Shown in pieces: positions 24,415 to 36,264 of a stretch of DNA of 64,000 bases. A model generated the notes under the pieces. The model was not told the DNA's origin, searched no databases, and saw nothing but the letters and a program-made list of their open reading frames with translations. Source of the stretch: Terfezia claveryi (taxonomy: Eukaryota; Ascomycota; Pezizomycetes; Pezizales; Pezizaceae); assembly GCA_015179025.1 (NCBI GenBank), contig WHUX01000209.1:27300-91299 (forward strand), written 5' to 3'. Positions within the stretch are counted from its first letter, which is position 1. Each line of letters starts with the position of its first letter. Both the position numbers and the translations under genes were made by a program.

Positions 24415-25596
24415 AAGTGCCAGTCGGAGGTCAGTCGGGGGGTGTTGCGGCCTTACAGTAGTGCGTGTTTCTGAAGAATGTGCAGCAGGTGCTTAAAAGG
24501 GTCAAGCTGGATGAAGAGGAATAAGGTTCGGTTTTTGTTTGTTTTTGTTCGGGTAAAGACGTCGACGTCGGAGGCTGAATGTGACGACTACGGTCAGAAC
24601 TCAATTCGTTTCTCGGGTCCTTCAATAGCCAACCAATGGGCCGGCCTGGTCACTCAAAATGTCAGCCACCTGCAGGTACGTATGGTAGGTCTCTGATGAA
24701 GTTGAAGGTTTTGTTTTGGGTGCGAGTCTTCGGGGGTGGGTGGTTGCCTCTAGGATCAGGCTAAGAAAAGGATTTGAGATTCTGCAAACATTAACGCCGC
24801 AACAACGCTGTTTCTTCCGTACTTTCTTCTGAATATACGTTTATTTAATGTCATTTCTTTTCTTCTTCCGAACACCCAACTGCTATATGCAATGCTGCCT
24901 GACGGTCCATACATATCTATCACGGCAACAGCCCGACGCGTCAACAGGGCCCCGTTATCACCACTGGCTCCGAACTGCGGATAGTGCAGCGGCTGGCAGG
25001 GACCGATGGCAAGGTGGGAGCGTGCAGGGATGCTGGGATTGACTGCATGCGGCTGCATGATGATATGAGGGGGGCACGCCGGTCGTTTGCTAACTGACCT
25101 TAGCTGTATGTAACTCTTGCTTCAATCTTTGGTGACAGGTCCACGACAGTACAACGGGGCATAATCCTACAGTGAGGCTCTGCGAGGCCAGGCGGCAGAC
25201 CCAGCTACCGTACCTCCTTAGGGCTCTGATATCACGGCTGTTGTGCAACTCTGGTGTTGCAACTCTTCTAACATTTCGGCCTCCACAGACCACTCCTGCG
25301 AAGCCGCCAGAGCACGTGATACTTGACTTCCTAAACTGGATCTGGAGCTTTCAAGACCACTGTAGCTTTCATTGTGTGATGGCATCTCCAGATTCGGCAG
25401 CCGATATCAGACTAGTACCAGATCTCCCATTGTGTACGCCACTATGGCGCCAGGGCCGTCAAGCAATAAGCTCTCTGTCGTAGTACTTGTATAATGCATT
25501 ACTCAGAGAACTTCTATATCCTCAAAGCCAGTACCACTCTACAGGACAAACCCCACGTAACCCACGTAACCCCACGGAAGAGATACAAACCTCACA
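24415..25596. other. Divergent intergenic region
   Basis: 1.2 kb between the coiled-coil gene and the WW-domain gene, with no recognisable gene. A short direct repeat around CCCACGTAA occurs at 25553-25575, close to the WW gene start, and could be a promoter element. Confidence 0.5.
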
Positions 25597-26507
25597 ATGT
25601 CTGCATCAAACGTCGACTTCCTCTCTCCCCCAGCCGGCCCTCCTCCTCCAGAAGTCCCGCCAGGATGTGTTGCACGCTGGGATCCCCGGTATAACACTTT
25701 CTTCTACGTCAACCTCGCAACCAAGCAGTCTCAGGTAAGTGGATTCCCCAATCCCCTTCTCTTCTCCGGTTCATTAAGCTCTCGGTGGCTCTAATCTTCT
25801 ACCACCAGCCAGTGGGAAAAACCCACTGGAATCACCGACCGACCTACTTCCTCCTTATCCTCCGCCGCCCCACCACTCTCCACCTCGGAACCCCCCTCAT
25901 ACAGCCAGGCCGTCCAGAATCACTTCCCCGGCCTCCGAGACTACGAACCCCCCTGGGGCAATGGCTACAGTCCACTTCCCTGCAACGAAAAACCCCAAAC
26001 CTATCCCACCCTAATCAACCCCACTACCGCATCCCAATACCCCCCCCCAACCCGGGCACCTTTCCCCACCCTTCACCAGCCCCTATTCCCCCGAATGCCA
26101 CCACCAGTAATCCCCGCTCCTCCGGTCTCTCCTCAAAAATCAGTAAATTACTCTCCTCCCACTCCCGCCCCCAACCACAACAACAACCCTACCCAGCTAG
26201 ATAGCACTACTCCACCGCGCAACCCCAGCCCTACTACGGCGCCGGCGCACCGTACCAGCTACCACCGCCGATGCTCTATGATCATCCTCAACCGCAGATG
26301 GTGTACGGTGGTGCTGGGCAACCGGCACCGCAAAGACAGGGAATGGGTGCGGGAGTTGCGGCGGCACTGGGGTTGGGCGGCGGTTTTATAGGGGGAATGA
26401 TGTTGGGGGAGGCGTTGGGGGGCCATGAATATGCGGAGGGGTTTGAGGATGGGGCAGATTTTGGGGCCGATTATGGCGAGGGGGGTTTTGATGGGGGAGT
26501 CTTCTAG
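25597..26507 (+). CDS. Small WW-domain protein with Pro-rich and Gly-rich tails
   Basis: Exons 25597-25734, 25813-26142 and 26205-26507 join to 256 residues. An N-terminal WW domain spans residues 22-50: GCVARWDPRYNTFFYVNL, with the second Trp created at the splice junction (QSQ|WEKPTG). The middle is Pro/Ser/Thr/Asn-rich. The C terminus is GAGVAAALGLGGGFIGGMML followed by an acidic Gly-rich end, a pattern seen in many fungal WW proteins of unknown function. The second intron (26143-26204, GTAAAT donor) is inferred because the upstream frame otherwise loses the conserved C terminus. WW domains bind Pro-rich ligands, and this protein also carries such ligands itself. Confidence 0.8.
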
Positions 26508-27441
26508 TTGGAAACCAGGTGTATCGATAGACATATCTGTGCCTAGAGTTCTTGGTTTTTTGTCTGGTTTATAGGTAGTTTGACTCTTTAGTTTTTCTTT
26601 TTAGTTGTCCTTGCTTGTATATACATTGCACAATTAAATTCCAGTTATGGAGTACATCCATATTTATCCCGCCCTGTCCCTCTACAAACCCTTTTCACTT
26701 GACCGGCCTCTATAATACATAGTTTGTATAATTAATGTATACACAAATATGTATACAGTACCACGTTAATAAAGATAAATCAAAACAACTACAATTGTTT
26801 GCATGTGCAAACCACACCTGCCTTTAGCATAACTTTTGAATAGACAGACACACCTAAGTGCTATCCAGCAAACATACCATCCTTTTCCCACTGTTTATTG
26901 GGTACCAACTGAACACCATCTTGCCATGTGGCCCAAAGTTTTTGGGAAGATATTAAGCCCGAAGGATTTACCACGCCGGGATCATTCAATCCCCTGAGAA
27001 TTGGATTGCGAAATTCTAGATGCGCTTCCAGAAATGAAGAGGGAAGCATAGCGCCGAGTCCTACTATTGCGTTCACGTCGAGATATCGCCTGGTGGGAGC
27101 AAAGTATAATTATTAGTAGAGGGTCATCCAAGTACGTTGCTTTCAGCGCCCTCATAGTCCAACTGTGTGGTATTTCAAGCTATGCAACTAAAGTGGGTTC
27201 TGGCGTTTGAGGGTAACAATAGCTTTTATGGTGGACATGACTATCGGACTACCTGACTATCATATATTCACAAGGCTAGCTTTTTGCTTTTCCGTCATAC
27301 GGGAATAAAATATAAACGATTGCAGAGCAATCCCAACAAGCGACAAAACCCCTCGCAAAGAATAGTAGCATGCCTTGAAATAATGTCAAGCAAACACCGA
27401 TAACCCCACCCACAACTAACCAAAGGCCCACAGTCCAGGGC
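26508..27441. other. Convergent intergenic region holding one possible extra exon
   Basis: Between the WW gene and the PUF gene. The first 350 bp are AT-rich and look like a 3' UTR. Bases 27085-26861 (minus) form a 75-codon open segment behind a good acceptor (CTTTGCTCCCACCAG) and end in a stop. See the separate entry. Confidence 0.5.
26861..27085 (-). other. Candidate alternative terminal exon of the PUF gene
   Basis: Reads RYLDVNAIVGLGAMLPSSFL and on to QWEKDGMFAG-stop, with no low complexity. The acceptor leaves one base before the first full codon, which fits the phase-2 donors of either of the last two large PUF exons (27715 or 27511). It could be an alternative 3' end of that gene or a fragment of another. 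I have no homology to decide. Confidence 0.35.
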
Positions 27442-30404
27442 TCACAAATATGTTATAGTTGTTCTGTAAAAAAACACATGAGAAAACAAAACCAAGGAAA
27501 CAGCCCATACCCATGCGTACCGTCCTTTTCTATCCATTTGAAGAAACCGCTGAGCCTGGGTCGTCTTCTACACTTCTTGATACGACAGGATATCATATTA
27601 AAGAGATATATGGTATGTACACAAAGGAAAACAGAGGCTTGATTATTGGCTATGATAACGAAGTGATGATAAGACTGTTCGAGCTGAGGTCAATAGAATT
27701 ACCTGAAGCCATACCTATTATAACGAGTTGCTGTGGCGGAAGTACCAGCATGTGGGCTAGTAGCAGTTGTCCGGGTGTATATAGGGCTGCAGCAAAGCAT
27801 TCCCACGCGGGAACCAAATTTGCTTCCACGTAGAGAAACCATATGCTTGCGGATATGGGAAGCAACTTGCTCACGATGATTTGGGGAGGCATGCTGAAGG
27901 ATCCATTGAACCAGGTAATTTCCATATTGGTCACTGGCAACTGTATGATATTAGCGTTTCGCGCTTCAATGATCTTTTGGGGCGCCCACTATCAATCAAT
28001 GGTATTCTAGGTCTGTCAGCGCGACCCTCGCAAACCCGATCTAGGTATCTCTCGAGAAACTCCGCTCCCCCTATCTTAAGGCATTTCTCAACCACCTTTG
28101 ATGCATATTGATCCATACTGTATTCGGGAGCATTGTGAATGACAACATCGATTGCCCTACTTCGATCAGCTGGAGCCCCATGCTCACTATCGACGACACC
28201 GATGATTAGCTAGTGCAAAAAATAGTCCGGATAAGACCGCACGAACCATATGTGCTGAATACACCAGTTTCCAAATTGACCGTGAGCGATTAGGTCTATG
28301 TTAGCCAGCACCTCATTGATGCAAGGGCGCTTTAGTTGCCATTAGCATCTCCAATCTCAGAACTCAAGAGTCCTCTTATTGACGCTACCTTATCTTCTTC
28401 AAGACAATTTTCAAAAATGTTTTGAACAACCAAGCTGCCTGTTTCACCAAGAGCAACTTCACTCCATCGGCCACGTAACGCTTCGTTGACATATTTCATA
28501 ATTTGTGGAGGAGCATCCACCCAGCGAAGTTCGAACAGCTTTTGCCAGACCTATATCACACACATTAGAAGACATATTTTCTCTGTTGAATAGAATATTC
28601 TTACATGACAAGCATCTGCAAGCGTGTTAGCAGATACCAATGGTAGCCGGTTCAAAGACCTTATGCGAACTTACATCGATGAATGACAGTCTCCGGAATG
28701 CGCCTTAGGAGCTCGCTAACCATCGTTGCCTTGAATTCTTCGTTCACACAGTCAAGGGCTTTTTGAACAACATGACATCCAAATGCATCCATACTCAATG
28801 CCAGTGTATTTCCACGAATAGCATTGGCAATTCCATCGATTTGCTCGGGAGTTCCATGTTCAAAGCAGCGCTGAACAAGGAAGTTTCCAAACCGATTCAC
28901 CATCAGTGGGTATGCCTGTGCGACTATAGCGTCCACAATGGCATGTTTTTGCTCTGGAGTACTAATCTTGAGCTTTTGTTGGAGGAAAATGGAAGCCTGT
29001 TGGTCGTTGTTGCAAACAATTTTGTCAACTATATATTTCCAATTACAATTGACACTTCGCTCTAGCAATCGCCTGTAATTGAGAGGCTCGATAGTCGAAA
29101 CATATGTTTGTTGAGCATTCGAAGCATCCTGAAAGTGTTAGCTGAACGTTATAGGAACGTGTAAGATTATTTCGTACATGGCTGTGCGCATTCCAAACAG
29201 CAGCGCTGGCAGCGCTCGATGCCGTAAACTCAGTTGCTGCTGGAGATAGTGGTGTACCAATAGGGCTGGGAGTATAACTAGTACTCGGGGATGGCTGATG
29301 CCCTGGAATGCTATAATCGAAGGACGCCCTTGAGAAACCAGACGATCCACCTCCGGAGTTGAAGGATGGACGGCGACTGTACATTCGAGGCTCGGAAGCC
29401 ACAGGAGGACCAGATGTACATGGTTGGAAAGATGAGCTCCTTCTATTGTTACCCCATCCACCTCTGCTAGGTCCAAAGTAATCTCCATGATCCATGGAAC
29501 TGTTGCGGGAAATTGGATTGTTGAATTGTATTTCACCTGGCGATTGCAGGGGCATTGAAGGTATGCTTGACTTATTACCGGTGCCCCAGATGGTAGATTG
29601 TCTACTGTAACTGGCAGACAAATCTGCTGTATCAACTGAACCTATAGTTGGGTCGTCAAATGGCCATACATCTGGGTGGGCCATTGGTGATCGTGGATTA
29701 GTGCTATTAAGAGCCCTCTGGAGGTTAGTGATTGTCTGCTCTGTAATCTCATCTCTCATAGGCTGTCCATGGCCTTGGTCTAGTGCATGCTTTGCTAACT
29801 TCGTATTAATACGATCATCGCCCAAAACCTGGTGTTTTCCAGAACCTGAATGGTGATGCAATGATGTTGTATGTTTATAGCCAAACATGTCGGTGGAGTT
29901 CTCAGAGACGGAACCAGACATATCCGAGAGTGGGCTGTTATTCCCATGGTCTGCATTGTTTGAAATGCCGGTCATGCTGTTAAAAAACTGAGAACTGGAC
30001 TCTCCGACACCACGAGAACGAACAGAGCCCTTGAGCTTAGAGTGAGATTGTTTCTGTTTATCATTGGTTGAAGTACTATCCGCAAGTCGTGCAAGAAGAG
30101 GGTCCAGAAGTTGGCCAGCTTCAGGTTTGATGCTAGTAGGACTATGATTTCCAGACTTATTTGAATTTCCTTTCTGTGGATGATTAGATTAGTTGAAGGA
30201 ACACAACAACCTACTCATAGACTCTAACCTCAAGAGGTTGATTTTGATAACCAGACGATGCATTATCAGCTTTCCCGGAGAGTGCAGTATCAACAACTCC
30301 ATGATCGGCCGGAGAAGCTGGTTTCTTATTCTATGATGGGCTTAGCCATCACATCATCTTAGGTCAAATAGAAGATCACTGACCACTGAGAGCTTCGAGG
30401 CCAT
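27442..30404 (-). CDS. PUF (Pumilio) family RNA-binding protein
   Basis: PUF proteins bind 3' UTR motifs and repress or localise mRNAs. Eleven exons, 30404-30384, 30330-30229, 30173-29178, 29128-28675, 28615-28605, 28550-28389, 28329-28247, 28186-27990, 27940-27715, 27567-27511 and 27463-27442, sum to a multiple of three and give 776 residues. The N-terminal 370 residues are Ser/Asn/Pro-rich. The PUF repeats follow, with NRFGNFLVQRCFEHG, DAFGCHVVQKALD, ACHVWQKLFELRW, GETGSLVVQNIFENC, GQFGNWCIQHICEHG, DQYASKVVEKCLK and SDQYGNYLVQWILQHASP. Exon 5 is only 11 nt (ATGCTTGTCAT) yet is needed for the ACHVWQK repeat. An in-frame ATG at 30473 would add 23 residues. The last two small exons have canonical sites but no conservation I can check. 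Confidence 0.88.
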
Positions 30405-30473
30405 GATCTCCCCGGGGAGATCCTCACAAAGAGTGAAGTTGCCGGGAAGACGTGCCCCTTCGATAGTTGTCAT

Positions 30474-31064
30474 ATTGGTGAAGGCGATAGGTACCTTAAG
30501 TAGGATGGCTGGCAGGAAATAAAATAAGAGAAGCACGAAACGCAGACAGACCTTCTAAAGTGCAAAACCAAATGTCAGAGAGAAAGGAAATGGGATGTGA
30601 GGAAAATGGTGAAGAGAAGGAGGGATGATGGCTTAACTCTGGAAGAGCGAGGAGGTGAGGGAATGAAAGAAAGAGAGCAAGCACGGTCAACAAACATATA
30701 AGAGCTCGGGGTAGCTCACTGCTGTTGAGCATTACGCAATTAAGAAGGACGAATCCCAGAGGGGAGATACTGATTGGGAGTGGGATGAAGTAACAATACT
30801 CCGGGAAGAGCAAGCTCATATTCGTCTGGCTGCAGCTCCCGATACTGTATATAGCAGCCAACTTAAGTAGTACTGTATTGCATTAGAAGATCAGCCATTG
30901 ACCGAGGACCTTGATATGGTACATTTCAGGTGGAGCTGGTTATGAGATCCTCAGAGATAAATTCAATTCAAATGTAGTCTGGTTGGCACCTCGTAGAGGT
31001 ATTCAAATGTTATCAATAGTTTACTCGACATGGTTACCTCACCAAGCTCTAAAGCTTGTACTTC
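30474..31064. other. PUF upstream region and S9 gene 3' flank
   Basis: Non-coding, purine-rich near 30590-30680. It contains one TAGTCTGG micro-insert (30966-31009). A 121-codon minus-strand open frame at 30861-30496 is hydrophobic and low-complexity and looks spurious. Confidence 0.5.
30966..31009 (+). repeat. TAGTCTGG micro-insert, 26 bp, 9-bp target duplication
   Basis: Insert 30975-31000 begins TAGTCTGGTTGGCAC and ends in the hairpin ACCTCGTAGAGGT. Perfect direct repeats ATTCAAATG flank it at 30966-30974 and 31001-31009. Confidence 0.8.
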
Positions 31065-34000
31065 TTAGAGAAAACCATTTGATAGGTGCCACTTCGAGTC
31101 GAACATACCCATAGCCAGAGCGCCCTCCACCCCCTTCCATCCGGCCTCCTTTCCCAAAATTATAAGGTTCGGCTGCCCAACTCCTGTCCTCAAAGGCACC
31201 AATCGCGCAGCGCTTCGTAGTCCGTTTTCATCTGCACCAATGACTACAATGGCCACCCTCTCTGGACCTAGCGGCTGAAGGAAAATTGCACCAACTCCTG
31301 GTTCCAATAAATAGATTTTCCCCCTCCCGGTGGCATCCCGAACTGCGATCATCTCCTCGTTGATACTAAGACCAATAACTGTGGCAGATAGTCCAAGGGT
31401 TCTTGAGTCTTTGATATCGATCAAGATCACATTTCCCTTACCAGTCATGCACCGAATATCTTCAACAATATCTGAATCCGCCGAATAGTACTGATGAAGA
31501 TTCCTAGAAATCTCAATTGCGAGCTCTTGGTGGTAGAGTTTCCTTTGAGCCGCCGGTGGGAGAACTATTGTGAAATGGCCGCTGGTGTTGAGGAAAGCAT
31601 CTAACGCACCCAATTGCTTCCCGCTCCTCTCTCTCCCTCGCCACGACTGGCTATGTACGCTCTGGAAACCGTCAGCCGATGATTAGACCTCACAAAAATT
31701 CACACATACCCTCCATTCACCCCTTGCCGATTTGACGAACATATCTCCCACACCGAGGACGCGGAATGACTGGTTATCTAACAAGATTTCTCTAGGAAGG
31801 GCTAGTCCAGGCCTTTCTTTCCCAATACGCCATCTCCTGATATTACTTGTTCCCATCACCCATGTGGTTGTGTTTGTCCAGTCAATGCTGATTTTCCCTA
31901 GCCTGTAGATGTTAGGTCCTATCACGTGATTACTAAGTTCGACTGCCGAATTAGGATACATACTGGTCGTAGACTTCTAGTTGCTCTACAATGACCCCAC
32001 CCCGGGGACCCATATCTGCGGGATTTGCGACCACAATTGAGAATTTTGAAGGTAATGGGGGGATCATCGGTTGCTCATTTATGTAGTAATTCACGAATGC
32101 CGGTAAAGAACCATCAGTCATGACACCTTCCCACCTTTTCCGGATTATTAAATGCATACGTGCTGCACCAATGGTCAATGGTGGGAAACTCACCAATGCC
32201 CGCGTCCCGGAAACTCGATATACTCTGTCTCCCATCCAGCTTCATGAGAAAGAAGCCGCATTCTTCGAGAATGGAAAGTTGGGACGTTATCATCCAGCTG
32301 CCCATGGCCTTGCATTATTGGCGTACCAGCATAATTATCAACAAGTAGCTCATGACGATATGAGTTCATAGCTGCTAGGATAAGCCCACTCTTTTTCGAG
32401 TCTGTTTCACGCCACATATGATATGGTACATATGCTGTTCGTGGTTAGCCTCGTAGTTTTTGGAAGCGAAGCCCTTCACCTGGGCCATACCAGAAATGGA
32501 GAGGTACCCAGACAAAGGAGTAGCTGCAATAATTTTGTCACTTCTATGTGTCAGGGCGTACCATGCCCCTTGTCCTCCGTTGGAGTGTCCGGAAACAACC
32601 CACTTGTCCAAATCAACATTTGGCCCTTTCCAGCCAGTAGATTCGATCCAATCGGGGATGGACGCTATTGCTGCTTCCACGTCGGCCCACCCCCATATAT
32701 CTACCCAAAACGTCAGAGCCCATGATGTACTCTGGCGATATTAAACTTACGCCAATCATCACCGCTCCAAAGCGTTACCCCTTGGGGAAGAAGCAACCAA
32801 GCGCATAGATCTAGTAACTTTGCGTACACATGTTGTGCTGAATCCGAATGTACGTCAACTCCCGCCCCATGAAGACTGAGCAGAACAGGGGGATCTGTCG
32901 GAGGTGAACGGCAAGTTGCATTGGGCGATGGTGGGCGCAGTGTAGCATAAGACACTATGCCCGAGGGATGTAGAAATGTAAATATATGGGGGTTATAGAT
33001 GGGTTTTGTGGTTGGAAAGGCCAGACTTGTGGAGAGATGCTCTATACCCGAGCCACTTTCCACGCGGTATTGAATGAGTAGAGTAATGTTGGTAGCGTTG
33101 GTGGGAAAGTCCGTAATGCGAACTTTGAGTGGCCTAGATTGGCCTGGCGCGAGTCGGAATAAAGCATCATTCCCTGTATTGAACTCAATCGTTGGCGATG
33201 TATTCCCCTAGCATTTGATTTAGGTGACAGTTATGATTCCGATGCGAACATGACATACATTTCTCTCTGCTAGAACGCCCAAAATCTCAATCAACCCGGC
33301 AACTCTCTCATTCCTTACTGGTATACTGACCCACCCCTTGCCAGCAAGCTTCCCACCAACCACATCAGGTACAAGGGCCTTCTCAGCTTCGGCCAGTAGG
33401 CCCCCTGTTGCCAGGTCTGCTTCAATCGCAATTTCAAGAGCTGGGGGCATAGCACCACCAAAGGCTCTGATGTCATGTGTGATCCTAATATCCAGTGTAT
33501 GTGGCACTCCTGGCATTAGGTGTAGGACGCTGGGGGATCGCTTGTAGCTGAACATGTCTCCTCCAAAGTAGGGTTTCTTATCTACAAAGTATTCCACAGT
33601 TGGCGAGATATGGAGAGTAACTGATATAGCATCTGGCACATTCTTGCGGGCAGGGCAGACCACCAGGGTCCCACGCGCCCATGCTTGATATTGGATTCCC
33701 GACCAGCCGTATATTGACCGGAGGATTTCCCAATCAACGACACTCGAGTTGAAGCTCATTGTCATAGTGCCATGACCTAGACTGGAAGTATGTTTGAACT
33801 GAGCAGTGCTCCATCCTACTGTCCCATTGGTTGCCAGAGAGCTCTTGAACAACGGCGCAGTACTGTGGGCGAGATTCTGGAAGCCCCCATAGTATCTAAG
33901 AGGGTCCGCGCCCCATTCGGCTTCTGCTGATCAGTTAGTTCAACTACTGCTTGGGTGAACAACTAGGTGAACAAAGTCAAAGGTTGTTACATGCCCCTAG

Positions 34001-34166
34001 TTCCAATCTGGAAAGGCCCTAGAATATCCCAATTACTCGAGATTTGAATTGATGGCACGCTTGCACTCTCGTTGCATTGTAGATATACTTCATTGATAGA
34101 GGACACCTGAGATGCATAGGGAGCGAGAAAAAACTGGGATAGAATAGAAGTTCTCATGCTGAACAT
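31065..34166 (-). CDS. S9-family prolyl-oligopeptidase-like serine hydrolase
   Basis: Eight exons, 34166-33995, 33923-33259, 33207-32751, 32700-32491, 32434-32194, 32134-31964, 31902-31710 and 31661-31065, close in frame to 901 residues. The N terminus (MFSMRTSILSQFFLAPYASQ) could be a weak signal peptide; a second ATG is at 34157. An N-terminal beta-rich region contains NWDILGPFQIGTREAEWGAD. The catalytic alpha/beta-hydrolase part has LLSLHGAGVD, the nucleophile motif VSGHSNGGQG (Ser), GQLDDNVP (Asp) and GRGHW (His), so the triad is intact. It resembles uncharacterised fungal S9 peptidases; substrate is unknown. Intron 1 starts with GC (GCATGT...GCAG), required to read GTREAEWG. The reading GGTATG near the end could hide one more 3' intron. 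Confidence 0.8.
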
Positions 34167-34660
34167 GCTTTATGAAACCTATGCCAACCTCCGACGTCCC
34201 ATTTGGACGCCACCCTCCATTTTACTAGAGATACTACAGATCCGACGGAGCTAACCTGTCAAGTGCCAACCAGACTACCTACCTGTCAAGGTTATGTAAC
34301 CTGCTTACACGATCAAGCACTCAACATACATTTGCGTGCACTGACTGAGGTATACCTTTTTCTCTGACTTTCTTAATCCTAGTCATAAATGCTCTACTGG
34401 ACCGAGAAAAAAGAAAATATACAGAACTACCTAGTCTGCTTCAGTACTAGTTCATGGCATCGCTTTTATCCGAAACAAAAAATCCGAAGAAAGATACCTA
34501 CAAGAAGCAAACCGAAGTCTATCCTACATTATGCTCCAAATTGCGAAAAGAAGAGATATCGTCATTAATCAGACGCACGGTATTTTGGCCTGCTACCATT
34601 ACTGCCAAACCCATGTAACGAGTACTGTAAACCACTAGATATCAAAGTGGTATTGCACTT
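34167..34660. other. Intergenic region with a micro-insert
   Basis: 0.5 kb between the S9 gene start and the GGC1 3' end. Apart from the micro-insert at 34254-34290, nothing is recognisable. Confidence 0.5.
34254..34290 (-). repeat. TAGTCTGG micro-insert, 14 bp, 10-bp target duplication
   Basis: On the plus strand ACCTGTCAAG (34254-34263), then TGCCAACCAGACTA (34264-34277), CCT, then ACCTGTCAAG again (34281-34290). Three extra bases separate the constant end from its repeat. Confidence 0.8.
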
Positions 34661-35854
34661 CTATGGCAAGACTTTGTCGAATGCTGGGATAAGGGTCTGT
34701 GCCAACCAGAAGGAGAAGACGAGTTTAGGTCCAGTCATTAAAAGCTTTGGCGTCAACCCCTTGAAGAAAGCTGTTGGTCCTTCATTCTTCATCATCTTGG
34801 CGATAATCCTGACACCGCTCTCTGGATTCTCGAAATTTTTGTTCTGAATTCTTGTCTTGACAACGTCCAATGGTGCAGAGACAATCAAGGAGGCAGAAGC
34901 ACCAGCGATGGAGGCAATGAAATTTTGGTACCAGGATGCCTTGTTGTAGTCAGACAAGTTGAAGAGATACTCTTTGGCGAATGCAGAGCCACCGAAAAGC
35001 TATATGAATGTGATTTCAGCATATATGTTGAAATCCACTAAGACAGAGATACTCACGGCGAAACTTCCGGGGGCATTTCTAGCAGCAGTCCATCCCCAAC
35101 CTCTGTACAGCCCAAATCCCTCATCCTTAACAATCTTGAATAAACCTCGCCCTCGGAAGGCTTCCGGATTTGTTTGTCTCTTGATCTTTAGCACATCGAG
35201 AGGGAGAAGTACGATCTCTCCAATACCGATCAAACTATATGATGTCAGATTCGTGCACCACGGACAGTACCTCATTACATAATAACTGACCTTCCGGCGG
35301 TGGCATGCATGATGGCTTTTCCGGTTCCTTTCCCGAAAGCATTGTCGAACTTGTCTCCGTAGTTTTGACCAAGGTAATCCCTTACAAAAGGCTGACCTCC
35401 GTACTTGTAGACCCTTTGCATGACCTATAACTACTCGTAAATACTCGTCCATTGATTAAGCAATCTACAATCGTGCGCACCTTGTAACCAGCAGCATATC
35501 CGAGACCAGGAAAGAGCGAGAAAAACTTCCGGCCGGCTGAAGCTTCAGCATATTCCTTGAAAATCACCTTATTGAATTGAGCTGCAGAGGAGATTTTCGT
35601 AGAATTGCTCATCAAGCGTTTTGCAATAGTGTCAACCTATAAGCACAAACTTAGCTATGCGCAAATCTGGAACGCGAGGGCATACATACTGGATGGAAGA
35701 CAGCAAGCTCGGAGATACCAGCACAACCTAGGTCATATGTGAGCTATTGCGATTGGGGAAGAACCGAGAGCATCTGTATACCTGAACCCAAGAGCCTCGC
35801 GGCTGTAGACTCCTTCTTGACATCTTTGGCGGCCGAAGTATGAGCAGCGTGCAT
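34661..35854 (-). CDS. GGC1: Mitochondrial GTP/GDP carrier Ggc1 (Yhm1)
   Basis: Ggc1 exchanges GTP for GDP across the inner mitochondrial membrane and in yeast influences mitochondrial iron balance. Six exons, 35854-35782, 35727-35690, 35636-35481, 35424-35291, 35234-35057 and 34999-34661, give 305 residues, the normal carrier length. The three mitochondrial-carrier signatures are present: PVDTIAKR, PLDVLKIKR and PLDVVKTR. Ggc1-specific stretches include SLFPGLGYAAGYKVMQRVYK, YGGQPFVRDYL, RGWGWTAARNAPGSFALFGG and FFKGLTPKLL. The start (MHAAHTSAAKDVKK) is the first Met before the conserved ARLLGSG. The gene is divergent from PCF11 across about 970 bp. Confidence 0.95.
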
Positions 35855-36156
35855 TGCGTCGACTGTATTGATTTTCGCCCTGAGAAAGCTGTGTTGGAAA
35901 AGGACGGAAAGGGTTCTGGCGAGAGCTGGGAGGAAAGAAGAGAGAAAGGCTGGGTCGGGACGCTGCAATTGATATTTTAAATTCACTATACAACACTCAT
36001 ACTTATAAAATCTTCCCACATAAACGAACTTTTTTCGTCCCTCTATTTCCTTTTTAGCGGGGCATGGGAACCAGCCAATAATATTCTTGGTCGCCAATAA
36101 AGTCACGTGACTCACATACCCCTCTGAACTAACCGAGCGGTTAAGTAATTCTCAGA

Positions 36157-36186
36157 GGTTTACCTAACCAGACTAGGTTTACCTAA
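36157..36186 (-). repeat. Shortest TAGTCTGG micro-insert: 8 bp, perfect 11-bp duplication
   Basis: GGTTTACCTAA (36157-36167), then CCAGACTA (36168-36175), then GGTTTACCTAA (36176-36186). The repeat is perfect, so the insertion is recent or conserved. Confidence 0.8.
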
Positions 36187-36220
36187 GTACGTATTTGGCG
36201 CCACGATGTGGTAGTCTCAT

Positions 36221-36264
36221 GCCACAACCACGAGACTTGTGCCAACCACTCTAGCCACAAACAC
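36221..36264 (-). repeat. TAGTCTGG-type micro-insert, 22 bp, 11-bp duplication
   Basis: GCCACAACCAC (36221-36231) and GCCACAAACAC (36254-36264) match at 10 of 11 positions. They flank 36232-36253, which reads TAGAGTGGTTGGCACAAG on the minus strand. Confidence 0.7.

Noticed and set aside
30496..30861. 121-codon hydrophobic minus-strand open frame
   Set aside because: Low complexity, overlaps the PUF upstream region, no support.
34693..34712. TTCTGGTTGGCACAGACC-like match to the micro-insert consensus
   Set aside because: It is in the GGC1 coding exon (residues SFWLAQT), lacks the TAG start and has no flanking direct repeat. Treated as coincidence.
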